Positions 19,035 through 28,025 of a DNA stretch of 64,000 nt are shown piece after piece; within the stretch, counting starts at the first letter, position 1, and the number at the start of each line of letters is the position of its first letter. A program made the translations under genes and the position numbers. The notes under the pieces are model-generated. The model did not search any database. It was not told the origin of the DNA and worked only from the letters and a program-made list of their open reading frames with translations. This DNA comes from Amycolatopsis sp. FDAARGOS 1241. GTDB lineage: Bacteria; Actinomycetota; Actinomycetes; Mycobacteriales; Pseudonocardiaceae. The stretch is taken from positions 9,142,001 to 9,206,000 of the forward strand of contig NZ_CP069526.1 in assembly GCF_016889705.1 (NCBI RefSeq), in the 5' to 3' direction.

Positions 19035-22000
19035 TCATCGCGCGTAGACCTCGCCGTCGTCCACGGCCGCGTCGGCAGCCGTGACGGCGGCGTCGTCGTT
19101 GTGGCGCCGGAACATCTCCGCGGCCTGTGCTTCCTCGTCCGCGTGGCGAGTCTCGATTGCTTGGCGGGCTTCGATCTCCCGCAGAGCCTGCTGGGCCTGG
19201 TCGATCGCGACGGCGGTCTCCTCGGCCGAGGGCACTCGCACCTCGTCCGAGTCCACGATCGGCTCTTCATTCGCGGCGGTGTCGCGGACGTCGTCGACCC
19301 CGGTCTCGACCACCGGCGCCTCCGTCTCGTGCTCGATCGCGGCGGTGTCGACGGTGCGCTGGTCGACGAGATCGGTGAGGTCCTGCTCGTCGGTGACCTC
19401 GCGGTGGACGTCCTCGACGGCCATGTGCTCGCGGTGGGCGGCGAGCCACTCGTCGGCCGTGACCTCCGGAGCCGGATCGGTGTCGACGTTGCGTCCCGAG
19501 AGCTCGATCCCGGCCCGCTCGGCCGCGGCGCGGGTTTCGGCGGTGTGGGCGTACCACGCCGCCCGCGCGTCGTCGGCGGCCTCCAGCTCAGCGGCGCGCC
19601 CAGTGAGCACGTCGGCGAGCGCGTCGGCCTCGCTGGCTTCCTGCATTAGACGTTCCCGCTGCTCGGCCATCTCGGCGGCGTCGGCTTCGGCGCGGCGCAG
19701 AGCGGCCTCGCGACGGCGGGTGTCGATGGCCTGGTGAGTGCCGGCGAGTTCGTTGGCCACGAACTCCGGCGCCCAGGCCTTTTCCCGTTCCCACGCGCGC
19801 ATCCGTACAAGCAGCTGCCCGTCGGACATTTCCAGCTCGTCACGGCCGGATTCCGGCCGTCCCAGCGCCCGCCAGGCCGAGCGCCAGGCCGCGTAGGCCT
19901 CGACCTGTCCGGCCTTCGGCGCCGCGCCGAGCGCGGCCTCGGGGTCGTCGTGTCCGGTGAGCTCGCGGTACGCCGCGACCGAACCGGCCTGCTTGATCCA
20001 CTCCTTCCTCAGGTTCGGGTCGTCTGGCACACACCCGAACGCCTCCAGTGCCCACTGCTGCGGTTCCTCGGCCAGGGCGCGGCCGAGATCGTGCTGGCGG
20101 GCGTCGGCGGCCTCGGCGAGCGTGTGCAGGTAGGCGGCCCACTGCGGGTCGTCGACCACGGGGATCCGGTCGGCGTAGGCGTCCCCGACCGGATCCAGGC
20201 TGACCGAGTCGGCGATGCGGTGGTGCAGCACGTTCGTCAGCTGCCGCGCCCCCGACAACGGGCGCGCGGTGACCGCGTCGGTGAGGACCTGGCGCGGGTC
20301 ATGTCCGGCCAGCTCGGCACGGCGCAGCAACCGCGCCAGGGTCGGGCCTCCGTCCTCGGCGGCGATGCGGGCGCGCTGGTTCTCCGTGAGCGTGCCCTCG
20401 TCGACCAGGGCGTCGAGCCACCGTGCGGTGCGGCCCGCGGTGGCGAGTTCAGTGGCGTCGGCCAACAGTTCGGCCGGGGTGCGGATCGCTTCGTTTTCGG
20501 CGGCGGACTCGGTGGCCTCGGCCAGGGCCGATCGCTGCGGTCCAGACCCGGTGAAGGCGCCGGCGAGCACGGCGGACGGGTTGCGGTGCACGGCTTCCAG
20601 CGCCGCACCGTCGGGCGCGTCGACCGGCACCGTGGTGGTGGCCACGTGGGCGGTGTTGCCGAACCGCCCGCGGGTGAGCCCAACGTAGAGGGCTTCCTGC
20701 CCGGTCGACTCGGTCACCACCGAGTGCGCGGTGTCGACCGTGAGGCCTTGTGCACTGTGGACGGTGGACGCGTAGCCGAGGGTCATGTGCTCGCTCACGT
20801 AGCTGGCGGGCAGCGTGATCCGCTCCCCCAGGACTTCGCCGACGCCGTCGTCGCGGCCCAGCACGTGGGCGACGATCAGGCTGCCGTCCTCGCGGGTGTC
20901 GAGCACGCGGTACTGCTTCCGGTTGATCGGCACCTCCCGGTTGCCCTCCACCCCGGCGAGGTTCCAGCCGTTGAAGCGGGCCTGCACGAGATCACCGACG
21001 CCGGCGTAGGTGCCCTGTTTGTGCAGCGGCACCCCGGTTTCGGCGACCTTGCCGAGCCGGACGAGTTCGCGGCGCAGCTCGGCGCACAGGTGCGCGGCCT
21101 GCTCGTTGGTGTCCACGATCAGGATCGAGTGCTTCCCCCCAAGGGTGTCCCCGAGCCAGGCCTTCGCGGCGGCGGCCTCGGCCTGTTCGCGGGTTCCGCC
21201 GTCGAGGATCCGCCCGTGCTTGTGGTAATCGCCCAGCACGGTCTCGTCGCCGTCGCGCAGCCGCAACGACGCGGCGCGTTCCCACTCGGCGGCGAACCGG
21301 CGGACCTCGGTCAGCTCGTAGGCCGCGCCCGCGTCGGCCATCAGCTGCATGCCCCCGCCGGCGCCGACGGCGGCGAGCTGCCGGTGATCGCCGGTGAGCA
21401 GCAGCTTCGCGCCGGCCTCGCTGACGTGGTGGTGGATGCGGGCGAGGTCGGCGGTGTTGGCCATGGCCGACTCGTCGACCACGACCAGGTCGCCGGGGTT
21501 GAGCTGCCATTCCAGGTGGTCAGGGTGGGTGGAGCCCTCGGCGAGCTTGGCCTGCGCGGCCAGCCAGCGGGCGATGTTGCGGGCGGTCAGGCCCTCGCCG
21601 GCGAGCACGTCGGTCGCGACCTGGCTCGAGGCGAGCCCGACCACGCGCCGCTGCGCTCCGTCCCACAACGCGGGATCCTGCCAGGCTTTCGCGAGGGCGC
21701 CGACCACAAAGGACTTCCCTGTGCCGGCCGGGCCGACTAGTGACTCGACCGCCGCGCCGGAGGCGAGCACGCCCCGCACCGCCGCGGCCTGGTCCGCACC
21801 GAGCACCATTCCCGTGTCAGCCAGCGCCGTCACGAAGCCGTCGACCGCGGACACGTCCAGTGCTGGGGCGCCGCTGCGGGCGGTCGCGGCGGCCAGTGCC
21901 CGTTCGGTGTGGATGTGCTCCGGTGTGGCGTAGAGCTTGCGGCCCGGGGCCTCGTAGGCGGACTGGCCGTTGGCGAGCTTGAGCTCGTCGGGCAGCACCG

Positions 22001-23489
22001 CGACGCCGGGGCGGTCGGTGGCCAGCGGGGTCGCCAGCTTCAGGCCCTCGGCGGTGAGGGTGTCCAGCAGGCGGGTCACCTGCGCGCCGTCGAGGTCGCC
22101 GAGCTGATCGGGCAGGGCGTCGCTGATCGCGCGGGTCAGATCCGCCGCCGTCCACCCGGCCTTGGTCGACTGGACATCGGCCAGCGCGGTCTTGAGCACC
22201 TCCTCCGGCGACCATGACACCGCCTCGCGCGGCTCACGGGTCAGGGCGAGCACGTCGCGGGCGACCCCAACCAGGCCGTCTGCGACCTCGGCGCGCAGCT
22301 CACGGTCCCAGCGCTCCAGGCGCTCTTCGGTGGTTTCGCCGTCGTGGGACTTGGCCTTGCGGGTGGCGAAGGTGGCCTGGCGCTGCAGCCGGTCCAGCTC
22401 CAGCGAGTTCGGCTCCCGCCCGAACCGGGCTTCGAACTGCTCGACCAGGGCGGCGGTCTTCTTCGTGATCGCGCGTCGGCGCGAGGCGAACAGGTCCATC
22501 ACCCGCTGGTCGATCCCGACCACCTCGCGGGCCTTGCCGTCCGGGCGGGCCGCGAACCGCACCCCCAGCGCCTTGGCGAGGTGTTCCTCGGTGGTGCGCT
22601 CCCCCACCGCCGCGGCCGCGCCCCGGTGGGCATAGAGGGCGCGGCCGTCGAGGGTGCGCCACTGCCCATCGGCGCCCTGCACCCGGTTGAGGATGGCGTT
22701 GTGGATGTGCAGCTGCGGGTCGTGGTTGCGCGAGTCGTGCTGAAAGAACGACGCCACGACAAGGTCGTGGGCGTCGATGAACCGGCCCGCGGCGCCGCCG
22801 TGATGCCCCACCCGGGAGTAGCCGGCGTGCTCGGACAGGTAGTCCAGCGCCGCCCGGTTCCCGGCCCAGATCGCGTCCTCCACCGCGTCGCGGTGCGCCC
22901 GCCACGACGCCGCCACCGCGGCCGCGTCATCGCGCTGGCGCGCCAGCTCCGCCACCTCGGCCGGATCCGTCCCCGAGCCGGCCGCCGCGGCCAGCGCGTC
23001 CGAGAGGCGTTCAGCCGTCCGTTCAGCCGCAACTTGCTGCGCCTCGAACGCGGTGTGCAGGACCGTCACCGACTTCTGAACGCTGAACGTGGCGTCCAAA
23101 AAGGCCACGTTCTTCCGCGCCGCCTTCCCCGCCTCCAGCCGAAGTTCAGTCCGGCGTTCAGCCGTCGCGTTCGGCTCGGCGTCCAACGCGGCGGCGTACA
23201 ACTCGTCCTCCGTCGGATACTTCCGGCCCGTGTGCCCCAGAGTGGACGCCTCCCCCCAGCGGGCCGGAACCTTGAACAACTCGTCCCGCGGATCGACGAA
23301 CTGCTCGTAAACCGCGCGCATGTCCTGCTCGTCAACCAGCCCCGTCAGGCCCAGCTTCTCCGCGCCGGCGCCGTACCAACGGCCCGGCGGCTCGCCGGCC
23401 GCCACAGCGTCGGTGTAGTAGTTCTCGCGGCCCTTCGCGACCTCGTCGGTGAGGTACTTGACCGAATAACCGTTCGACACCGTCAGCAT
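19035..23489 (-). CDS. traA: MobF-family relaxase-helicase (TraA/TrwC-like)
   Basis: Conjugative relaxase that nicks oriT, stays covalently bound through an active-site tyrosine, and unwinds the strand for transfer. It has 1484 residues. The N-terminal TrwC relaxase domain has paired tyrosines (GRENYYTDA, about residue 24) and the metal-binding HUH motif in DPQLHIHNAILNR near residue 259. The C-terminal RecD-like helicase has Walker A VGPAGTGKSF near 588, DLVVVDESAMAN for Walker B, LTGDHRQL, and near 890 VHSAQGLTVDTA. A long acidic coiled tail with many Ala/Glu/Arg follows. Start at 23489 has ggggcggc upstream. It ends the leftward transfer operon. Confidence 0.92.
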   Translation of the reverse strand: MLTVSNGYSVKYLTDEVAKGRENYYTDAVAAGEPPGRWYGAGAEKLGLTGLVDEQDMRAVYEQFVDPRDELFKVPARWGEASTLGHTGRKYPTEDELYAAALDAEPNATAERRTELRLEAGKAARKNVAFLDATFSVQKSVTVLHTAFEAQQVAAERTAERLSDALAAAAGSGTDPAEVAELARQRDDAAAVAASWRAHRDAVEDAIWAGNRAALDYLSEHAGYSRVGHHGGAAGRFIDAHDLVVASFFQHDSRNHDPQLHIHNAILNRVQGADGQWRTLDGRALYAHRGAAAAVGERTTEEHLAKALGVRFAARPDGKAREVVGIDQRVMDLFASRRRAITKKTAALVEQFEARFGREPNSLELDRLQRQATFATRKAKSHDGETTEERLERWDRELRAEVADGLVGVARDVLALTREPREAVSWSPEEVLKTALADVQSTKAGWTAADLTRAISDALPDQLGDLDGAQVTRLLDTLTAEGLKLATPLATDRPGVAVLPDELKLANGQSAYEAPGRKLYATPEHIHTERALAAATARSGAPALDVSAVDGFVTALADTGMVLGADQAAAVRGVLASGAAVESLVGPAGTGKSFVVGALAKAWQDPALWDGAQRRVVGLASSQVATDVLAGEGLTARNIARWLAAQAKLAEGSTHPDHLEWQLNPGDLVVVDESAMANTADLARIHHHVSEAGAKLLLTGDHRQLAAVGAGGGMQLMADAGAAYELTEVRRFAAEWERAASLRLRDGDETVLGDYHKHGRILDGGTREQAEAAAAKAWLGDTLGGKHSILIVDTNEQAAHLCAELRRELVRLGKVAETGVPLHKQGTYAGVGDLVQARFNGWNLAGVEGNREVPINRKQYRVLDTREDGSLIVAHVLGRDDGVGEVLGERITLPASYVSEHMTLGYASTVHSAQGLTVDTAHSVVTESTGQEALYVGLTRGRFGNTAHVATTTVPVDAPDGAALEAVHRNPSAVLAGAFTGSGPQRSALAEATESAAENEAIRTPAELLADATELATAGRTARWLDALVDEGTLTENQRARIAAEDGGPTLARLLRRAELAGHDPRQVLTDAVTARPLSGARQLTNVLHHRIADSVSLDPVGDAYADRIPVVDDPQWAAYLHTLAEAADARQHDLGRALAEEPQQWALEAFGCVPDDPNLRKEWIKQAGSVAAYRELTGHDDPEAALGAAPKAGQVEAYAAWRSAWRALGRPESGRDELEMSDGQLLVRMRAWEREKAWAPEFVANELAGTHQAIDTRRREAALRRAEADAAEMAEQRERLMQEASEADALADVLTGRAAELEAADDARAAWYAHTAETRAAAERAGIELSGRNVDTDPAPEVTADEWLAAHREHMAVEDVHREVTDEQDLTDLVDQRTVDTAAIEHETEAPVVETGVDDVRDTAANEEPIVDSDEVRVPSAEETAVAIDQAQQALREIEARQAIETRHADEEAQAAEMFRRHNDDAAVTAADAAVDDGEVYAR

Positions 23490-23709
23490 GCCGCCCCCTG
23501 AAACAAGATCAACTCACCGGATTGAAGATCAACAACGCGAGTCGCGTTCCCGGGCGCCCGCCAGGGCGCACCGGCCCGACAGATCGTGATGCATAGGTGT
23601 GCATCGTTCTTTGGCTTTGTCCTTGAGCTGGGAATCGTGGTGAGTGGCTGAGTCTTGGTCTTCCTGAGTGGCTTCCTGGTGACTGAGTTGGTGGTCTGGG
23701 TTGCTGGGT
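23490..23709. other. Intergenic spacer between DUF2637 gene and traA
   Basis: The 220 bases hold a 76-codon frame (23483-23713, minus) that is rich in Thr/Lys/Pro and overlaps both neighbours. It has no family resemblance and I do not call it a gene. This is the only sizeable gap in the transfer operon, so traA may have its own promoter or a leader here. Confidence 0.4.
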
Positions 23710-24651
23710 TCATGAGTTGGCCTGCTGGGTGGTGAGTTCGGTGATCACGTGCAGGGGTGCGGGCTGTTGCCGGAGTTCCTGCAGGGCGGTTCCGGCGGTT
23801 CCTCGCGAGACCTCGGCCAGTTCCATCAGTTCGTCGACCGTCGGGAGGCTGCCGGTGCGGGCCTGGTGCTTGCGCGCCTCGGCGCGCGCCCGGTCCTTCT
23901 TCGGCGAGGACGCCACCGCGGCCGGACGCTCCGGCTTCGCGGGCGACTCGCCGGCCTCACGCTCGCCCTCGGACTGGACGCCTGGGGACGGCTCGGCTGT
24001 ACGTCCACCCGGGACGGTCGACGCGGACGCGTTCAAGGCGCCCGGCTGTACGGCGCCCGATTGGACGACCGGGGACTGAACGGCCGGACGCTGAACGCGA
24101 TCCGGCTCAACGAGCGGAGCGGACGACGCGGCCGGATCGGCGACCGCGACAGCGGCGCCCGCCGCCGGCACGGCGGCCTCGTCCACTGCCGCGTCGGCGT
24201 CCGTACGGCGTTCCGTGGCGAGCATGAACAACAGGTGCGCCACGATCGCCGCCGCCAGTGCGGGCCATGCCCCCACCCCGAACCGCAACAGGCCCGAGGT
24301 CGGCGGCAGCGCCTCCGCCCCGACCGGGGCGGCCGAGGTACCGACTCCGCCGGCGAGGTAGCTCGCCTGCGCCAGCCCCGACAGCCCGGCCGCGAGGATG
24401 ACCACCGCCCACGCGTAGCCGCGTCCACGCTCCTGCAGCCGCGAGGTGGCCGCGTAGGCCACGATCGCCAGCCCGTCGGTGATCAGCGGGTAAATCCATG
24501 CGATCCCGCCCGGCACGCCCGACGCCACGGCGACCTCGAACAGGCCGTGCGCCGTCGCCGCCGCCGCGCCCAACGCCACCAGCAGTCCGGGCACGAACAC
24601 CGCCAGCATCGCCCACCGCGACGTCTTGTTCGTCGTGCTGTGCGTGCTCAT
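23710..24651 (-). CDS. DUF2637 membrane protein (SpdB-like)
   Basis: ATG at 24651 gives 313 residues. Four predicted membrane segments lie in the first 155 residues (AMLAVFVPGLLVALGAAA; IYPLITDGLAIVAYAA; YAWAVVILAAGLSGLA; ALAAAIVAHLLFMLATE), with PLITDGL typical of DUF2637. A long Pro/Ala/Ser-rich linker follows. The C-terminus, SLPTVDELMELAEVSRGTAG, resembles a helix-turn-helix. Proteins of this type accompany transfer and plasmid-spread genes in actinobacteria. The start overlaps the upstream stop (ATGA), so it is coupled to the transfer operon. Confidence 0.8.
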   Translation of the reverse strand: MSTHSTTNKTSRWAMLAVFVPGLLVALGAAAATAHGLFEVAVASGVPGGIAWIYPLITDGLAIVAYAATSRLQERGRGYAWAVVILAAGLSGLAQASYLAGGVGTSAAPVGAEALPPTSGLLRFGVGAWPALAAAIVAHLLFMLATERRTDADAAVDEAAVPAAGAAVAVADPAASSAPLVEPDRVQRPAVQSPVVQSGAVQPGALNASASTVPGGRTAEPSPGVQSEGEREAGESPAKPERPAAVASSPKKDRARAEARKHQARTGSLPTVDELMELAEVSRGTAGTALQELRQQPAPLHVITELTTQQANS

Positions 24652-25067
24652 GCCCGCTCCCATCCGTCGTCGTCGTTGGTGCGTGCCAGGGCGTCCTCGA
24701 CGTTCCAGCGGGCCAGCCGCCGTGCGCGCTCCATGTCGCCGCCGGCGACCCTGAGGTGGTGCTTCGCCCGCCTGGCCAGGCATCGCTCCCACGTGCCAGG
24801 AAACGAGTTGATGACCAGCCCGTCCTCGTCGGGGAACACGCTTTCCACGTCCGGGGTGGCCGCCACCGCGTGGGCACGCGCGTCCTGTGGGCTGCTGCCT
24901 GCAGCGAGGTACTCGGCGTAGAGCTCCAGCGCGATGTTCGCCGACGCCGTGTCGTCCGCTGCGCGGCGATGCGCGACCTCCTCGTTGGTCACGCCCGCAG
25001 CCAGTTCGTCGTCGAACCGGTCAAGCGCGGCGTGGATCCAGGCGGGCAGCTGATAGCGGTTGCTCAT
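24648..25067 (-). CDS. Unknown protein of the transfer operon, 139 residues
   Basis: ATG at 25067 begins MSNRYQLPAWIHAALDRFDD. The sequence is acidic and helical, with AHRRAADDTASANIALELYA and a C-terminal ERARRLARWNVEDALARTND. The same RLARWN/RLSRWN motif closes the upstream gene, so the two are probably distant duplicates. No catalytic motif is seen. Both ends overlap neighbours by four bases (ATGA). Confidence 0.7.
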   Translation of the reverse strand: MSNRYQLPAWIHAALDRFDDELAAGVTNEEVAHRRAADDTASANIALELYAEYLAAGSSPQDARAHAVAATPDVESVFPDEDGLVINSFPGTWERCLARRAKHHLRVAGGDMERARRLARWNVEDALARTNDDDGWERA

Positions 25068-26128
25068 CGTGGTTCCCACCCTTCGCTGCGATCGTCGGTG
25101 CGCGGGGAGGCCTGGTCGTCGGCGTTCCAGCGGGACAGTCGGTCCGCCCGCTGGGCGTCCTCGCCGGTGACCTCGGCGCGGTGCAACGCGTCGCTGGCCT
25201 CGTCGACCGCCTGCCCGCACCGCTCGACCACGGCGGCCAACGGCGTCGGCTCCGGCGCGGCGAGCACGTCGTCAATCCGGTCCAGCAGCTCAGCGGTATC
25301 GGAGTTGGCGATGCCCGACTCGGCGGCCGTCGTGTCGGCGTCGAGCAGGAGTTGCACAGCCGGCACGTCGGTCTCCCGGAACTCGGCAACCGTCGGGTCG
25401 GTGCTGCGGAGCATCGGCCAGCTGACGTCGTCGTCTCCGTCGTCGACCATGCCCGTGATGTCGACCGCCTCGCTCTCGGAGGCCCAGTTGCGCAGGACGC
25501 CGGACTGGTTGACGACCATCGGCGCGGCCATCCCGGTGTAGGGGCTCGTGCCTTCCTCGCCGTTGTCGAATGCGAGCTGCTCCAGCTCGTCCTCCTCGGC
25601 GGTGAGGTAGTCGGGCTCGTACTCGTCGGGCACGACCAGGTCCGGTGTGGCCGGCAGGTTGCGCGCGATCCAGCCGTCCGGCTCGGGTTCGCGTTCGGGC
25701 ACGAGCGAGGACGCCGGCGGGTTCCACCGCCAGTCCGCGTCGTCGACATCGCCTTCCCCGACCGCGGGTGCGGCGAACGCGGCCGCGACCTGCTCGGCCG
25801 ACAGGCGCGGCGTCATCCGGTCCGCGACGTCGCGCGCGGCTTCGCTGCGGGCTTCCTCATCGCTCCTGCCGGCGATCCGCAGCTGCGCGTACAGCTCGAT
25901 GGTGGCCTTGACTAACTCCAGTTCGTTGGGGTGCGCGCGGTCGACCTCGGCGCGGGCCCGGGCGACGTCGCCGGTCTCGGCCAGGACCCGCTCGAAGTCC
26001 TCGACCGCGGTCTCGGCCGTGATGTAGTTGCACAGCGCGACGTCGGCGGGCATCACGTTGGCCGGATCGATGACAACGACCTCGATGTCCTCGTCGTGCT
26101 CGCCGGGCCCGTAGGCGTGCGTGTTCAT
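25064..26128 (-). CDS. Unknown acidic protein of the transfer operon, 354 residues
   Basis: ATG at 26128 begins MNTHAYGPGEHDEDIEVVVI. The N-terminal third is helical (LELVKATIELYAQLRIAGRS, then EEARSEAARDVADRM) and shares its pattern with the 139-residue neighbour. The middle is very acidic (TAEEDELEQLAFDNGEEG). The end reads QRADRLSRWNADDQ. There is no membrane segment and no enzyme motif. Junctions on both sides are ATGA overlaps. It may be a scaffold or regulatory protein of the element, but this is only inferred from position. Confidence 0.65.
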   Translation of the reverse strand: MNTHAYGPGEHDEDIEVVVIDPANVMPADVALCNYITAETAVEDFERVLAETGDVARARAEVDRAHPNELELVKATIELYAQLRIAGRSDEEARSEAARDVADRMTPRLSAEQVAAAFAAPAVGEGDVDDADWRWNPPASSLVPEREPEPDGWIARNLPATPDLVVPDEYEPDYLTAEEDELEQLAFDNGEEGTSPYTGMAAPMVVNQSGVLRNWASESEAVDITGMVDDGDDDVSWPMLRSTDPTVAEFRETDVPAVQLLLDADTTAAESGIANSDTAELLDRIDDVLAAPEPTPLAAVVERCGQAVDEASDALHRAEVTGEDAQRADRLSRWNADDQASPRTDDRSEGWEPR

Positions 26129-26874
26129 CGCCGGGCACCCCCTCGGCGCTGGCGGGCTGCGGCCTGCGCGGCGGCCAGCTGCTCGGCGGTCGGTACCGGT
26201 GCGGGGTTGTCGCGTTCCTCGGCCCACCACAGCGCGATCGGGGCGAGGCCTTCGCCCATCGGCACGCGCGGCGCCGGCCGGTGCAACGGGCCGCCGTCCT
26301 CGTGGTTCTCCAGCGAGCACCCGCCCGCGCTGCCCTTGATCCGGCGCACCACACCCGGGCGGTAGCGATCGTGCCAATCCGCCGCGCGGGCGACGGTGGC
26401 GTCCTCGTCGCGGTAGGCGGTGTGCCACGCGGCGGCGAGCCAGAGGAGTTCCTCGACGATGTCGGGGTGCCACATCCAGCACTCCGGCAGCACCCCGGCC
26501 GCGTCGGGGTAGCGCAGGAAGATCCGGCGCAGCCACACCGTCAGGTCGGTGAGCATGGCCTGGGCGCGGTCGAGGTCGGCGGGCAGGTCCAGCCACGACC
26601 ACGACGGCACCTCGCCCTCGGCGCCGGCGAGCTGGTCGGCGATCGCGCGGACCGTGCGGGCCAGCGTGGAGACCTTCTCCGGCATCGCCGTCAGCGGCTC
26701 CACCTTTGCGCGCAGCTCGCCGACCTGGTCCTCGAACTGTGTGCGCAGCCCCTCGACCTCGCGGGCCAGTCCCCACACCGCGCGGACCGTGTTGTCCGGG
26801 CCCGAACCGGTGGCGCCGTTGGGGTTTGCGGGCTGGGCGCCCGCGGGGGTCGGGGTGTTGTTGTCGGTGCTCAT
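26125..26874 (-). CDS. DUF4913 protein
   Basis: ATG at 26874 gives 249 residues. After a disordered N-terminus (STDNNTPTPAGAQPANPNG) comes a coiled coil (VWGLAREVEGLRTQFEDQVG, to about residue 75). The DUF4913 core follows at about 95-215: WLRRIFLRYPDAAGVLPECW, HPDIVEELLWLAAAWHTAYR and ADWHDRYRPGVVRRI. DUF4913 proteins are common in actinobacterial conjugative elements; their biochemical role is unknown. Overlaps both neighbours (ATGA). Confidence 0.8.
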   Translation of the reverse strand: MSTDNNTPTPAGAQPANPNGATGSGPDNTVRAVWGLAREVEGLRTQFEDQVGELRAKVEPLTAMPEKVSTLARTVRAIADQLAGAEGEVPSWSWLDLPADLDRAQAMLTDLTVWLRRIFLRYPDAAGVLPECWMWHPDIVEELLWLAAAWHTAYRDEDATVARAADWHDRYRPGVVRRIKGSAGGCSLENHEDGGPLHRPAPRVPMGEGLAPIALWWAEERDNPAPVPTAEQLAAAQAAARQRRGGARR

Positions 26875-27083
26875 CGGGTCACCTCCACGAGGTTGTAGTG
26901 GGTGTGCAGCTCGGTCCAGTCGGCGTGGTGCCGGCCATCGGGGGTGTGCCAGCGCCCGTCCGAACCGGGGCACCACTGGCGCATCAGGTCATCGCGCACG
27001 GTCGGGCGGTCGGCCGGCGCCGGGCTCGCACCGAGCCCGCCCGCCAACCACACCCGCGCCCGCCGGGTGGTGGCGGTCGTCAT
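26871..27083 (-). CDS. Small protein, 70 residues, transfer operon
   Basis: ATG at 27083 begins MTTATTRRARVWLAGGLGAS and ends HTHYNLVEVTR. The centre (QWCPGSDGRWHTPDGRHHAD) is rich in His, Trp and Cys and might bind metal. The family is unknown. Four-base overlaps with the genes on either side support real translation. Confidence 0.55.
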   Translation of the reverse strand: MTTATTRRARVWLAGGLGASPAPADRPTVRDDLMRQWCPGSDGRWHTPDGRHHADWTELHTHYNLVEVTR

Positions 27084-27490
27084 CGCGGACCACCGCACTC
27101 GACCTCGCCGACGAGGTAGGCGTGCGCCATCCATGAGCGGGCCAGCTCGAGCAGCTCGGCGTGCTCGGCCTCGTAGACGCGGTGGCGGGTGGCCGCCACG
27201 GTGTAGGCCACCGTGTTGCGCACCGCGTAGCCGGGCACGACGCGTCGGGCCTGCTGCACCGCGCGGGTCAGTCCGAACACCACGGCCGCCGCGGCCAGGT
27301 GCTCCTTGGGCGCGGGCCCGTTGCACGCGTGGCGCAGGATCGAGGCGTGCAGCTCGATCAGGCCCTCCTGTGTGGTCGGAGCCTGGTCGAACACGGTGCT
27401 CACCGCCTTCAGGTAGGCGTCCAGCCCGCTGCGGAAGGTGGTGAATTCGTCGAGGTCGTCAAACTTGTTATTGATGGCCGTGAGCATCAT
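27080..27490 (-). CDS. Unknown helical protein, 136 residues, transfer operon
   Basis: Starts at the first of two tandem ATGs (27490 or 27487): MMLTAINNKFDDLDEFTTFR. The protein appears entirely alpha-helical, with LIELHASILRHACNGPAP and TVAATRHRVYEAEHAELLEL. No motif of known function was recognised. Its stop overlaps the next ATG. Confidence 0.65.
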   Translation of the reverse strand: MMLTAINNKFDDLDEFTTFRSGLDAYLKAVSTVFDQAPTTQEGLIELHASILRHACNGPAPKEHLAAAAVVFGLTRAVQQARRVVPGYAVRNTVAYTVAATRHRVYEAEHAELLELARSWMAHAYLVGEVECGGPR

Positions 27491-27645
27491 CGGGTGGCCT
27501 GCTTTCGGGAAGAGTTGGTGCGGCCCGCGGCGAGGCGGGCCCGGTGCTGGTCTTGCGCGGCGGGGCTCGTGAGCGCCTCGTGCAGCGCCCACGCCGGTTC
27601 GCGCGGGGCCGGGTCCGCCCGGCCCCCGGCCGGGGCGGGGTTCAC
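27487..27645 (-). CDS. Small protein, 52 residues, transfer operon
   Basis: A GTG at 27645 overlapping the SsgA-like stop (GTGA) gives VNPAPAGGRADPAPREPAWA, then LHEALTSPAAQDQHRARLAAG. The pattern EPAWALHEALTSPAAQ looks like an amphipathic helix. Evidence for translation is mainly the perfect four-base overlaps at both ends. Function unknown. Confidence 0.5.
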   Translation of the reverse strand: MNPAPAGGRADPAPREPAWALHEALTSPAAQDQHRARLAAGRTNSSRKQATR

Positions 27646-28025
27646 AGCGCCACCCCCGGGAACTCGGTCGTGTCCGACCAGTCCAGGTGCTGCCACTCGG
27701 TCCCGGGGGCCACGAGCTGGTGGGCGCGGGCGACGAGGGTGTCGACGTCGTCGCGGCGCAGCACGATCGCGCCAGTGCCGTTGGGGTTGGACAGGCCGAG
27801 CACGACCAGGTCCCCGCGGGCGGTGACCTTCACCTCGCCCACCCCGGCGGTGCCGTAGACCAGGGCATCGGCCAGCAGCTCCCGGCTGATGGCCCACTCC
27901 AGCCCTGGCTGCACAACGTCGAACCCGAACGTGATCGCATACGGTTCGCCGGCGTCGTAGCTGGCCGAGATCGTGGCGTGCCCGGTCTGGAGCAGCGCGG
28001 GCAGCTGCAGCGTGAACGCGCTCAT
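27642..28025 (-). CDS. SsgA-like sporulation/cell-division family protein
   Basis: The 127-residue protein starts at ATG 28025 (MSAFTLQLPALLQTGHATIS). It shows the SsgA-like signature: ASYDAGEPYAITFGFD, then LEWAISRELLADAL, then VARAHQLVAPGTEW. SsgA-like proteins in actinobacteria recruit FtsZ or control septum and peptidoglycan sites during sporulation. A copy inside a conjugation operon, coupled to the coupling-protein gene by ATGA overlap, suggests a role at the transfer site or in host division, which is inference. There is no membrane segment. Confidence 0.8.
   Translation of the reverse strand: MSAFTLQLPALLQTGHATISASYDAGEPYAITFGFDVVQPGLEWAISRELLADALVYGTAGVGEVKVTARGDLVVLGLSNPNGTGAIVLRRDDVDTLVARAHQLVAPGTEWQHLDWSDTTEFPGVAL

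Noticed and set aside
23483..23713. 76-codon minus-strand frame between DUF2637 gene and traA
   Set aside because: Overlaps both neighbours, low complexity at the N-terminus, no homologue recognised; left as spacer.
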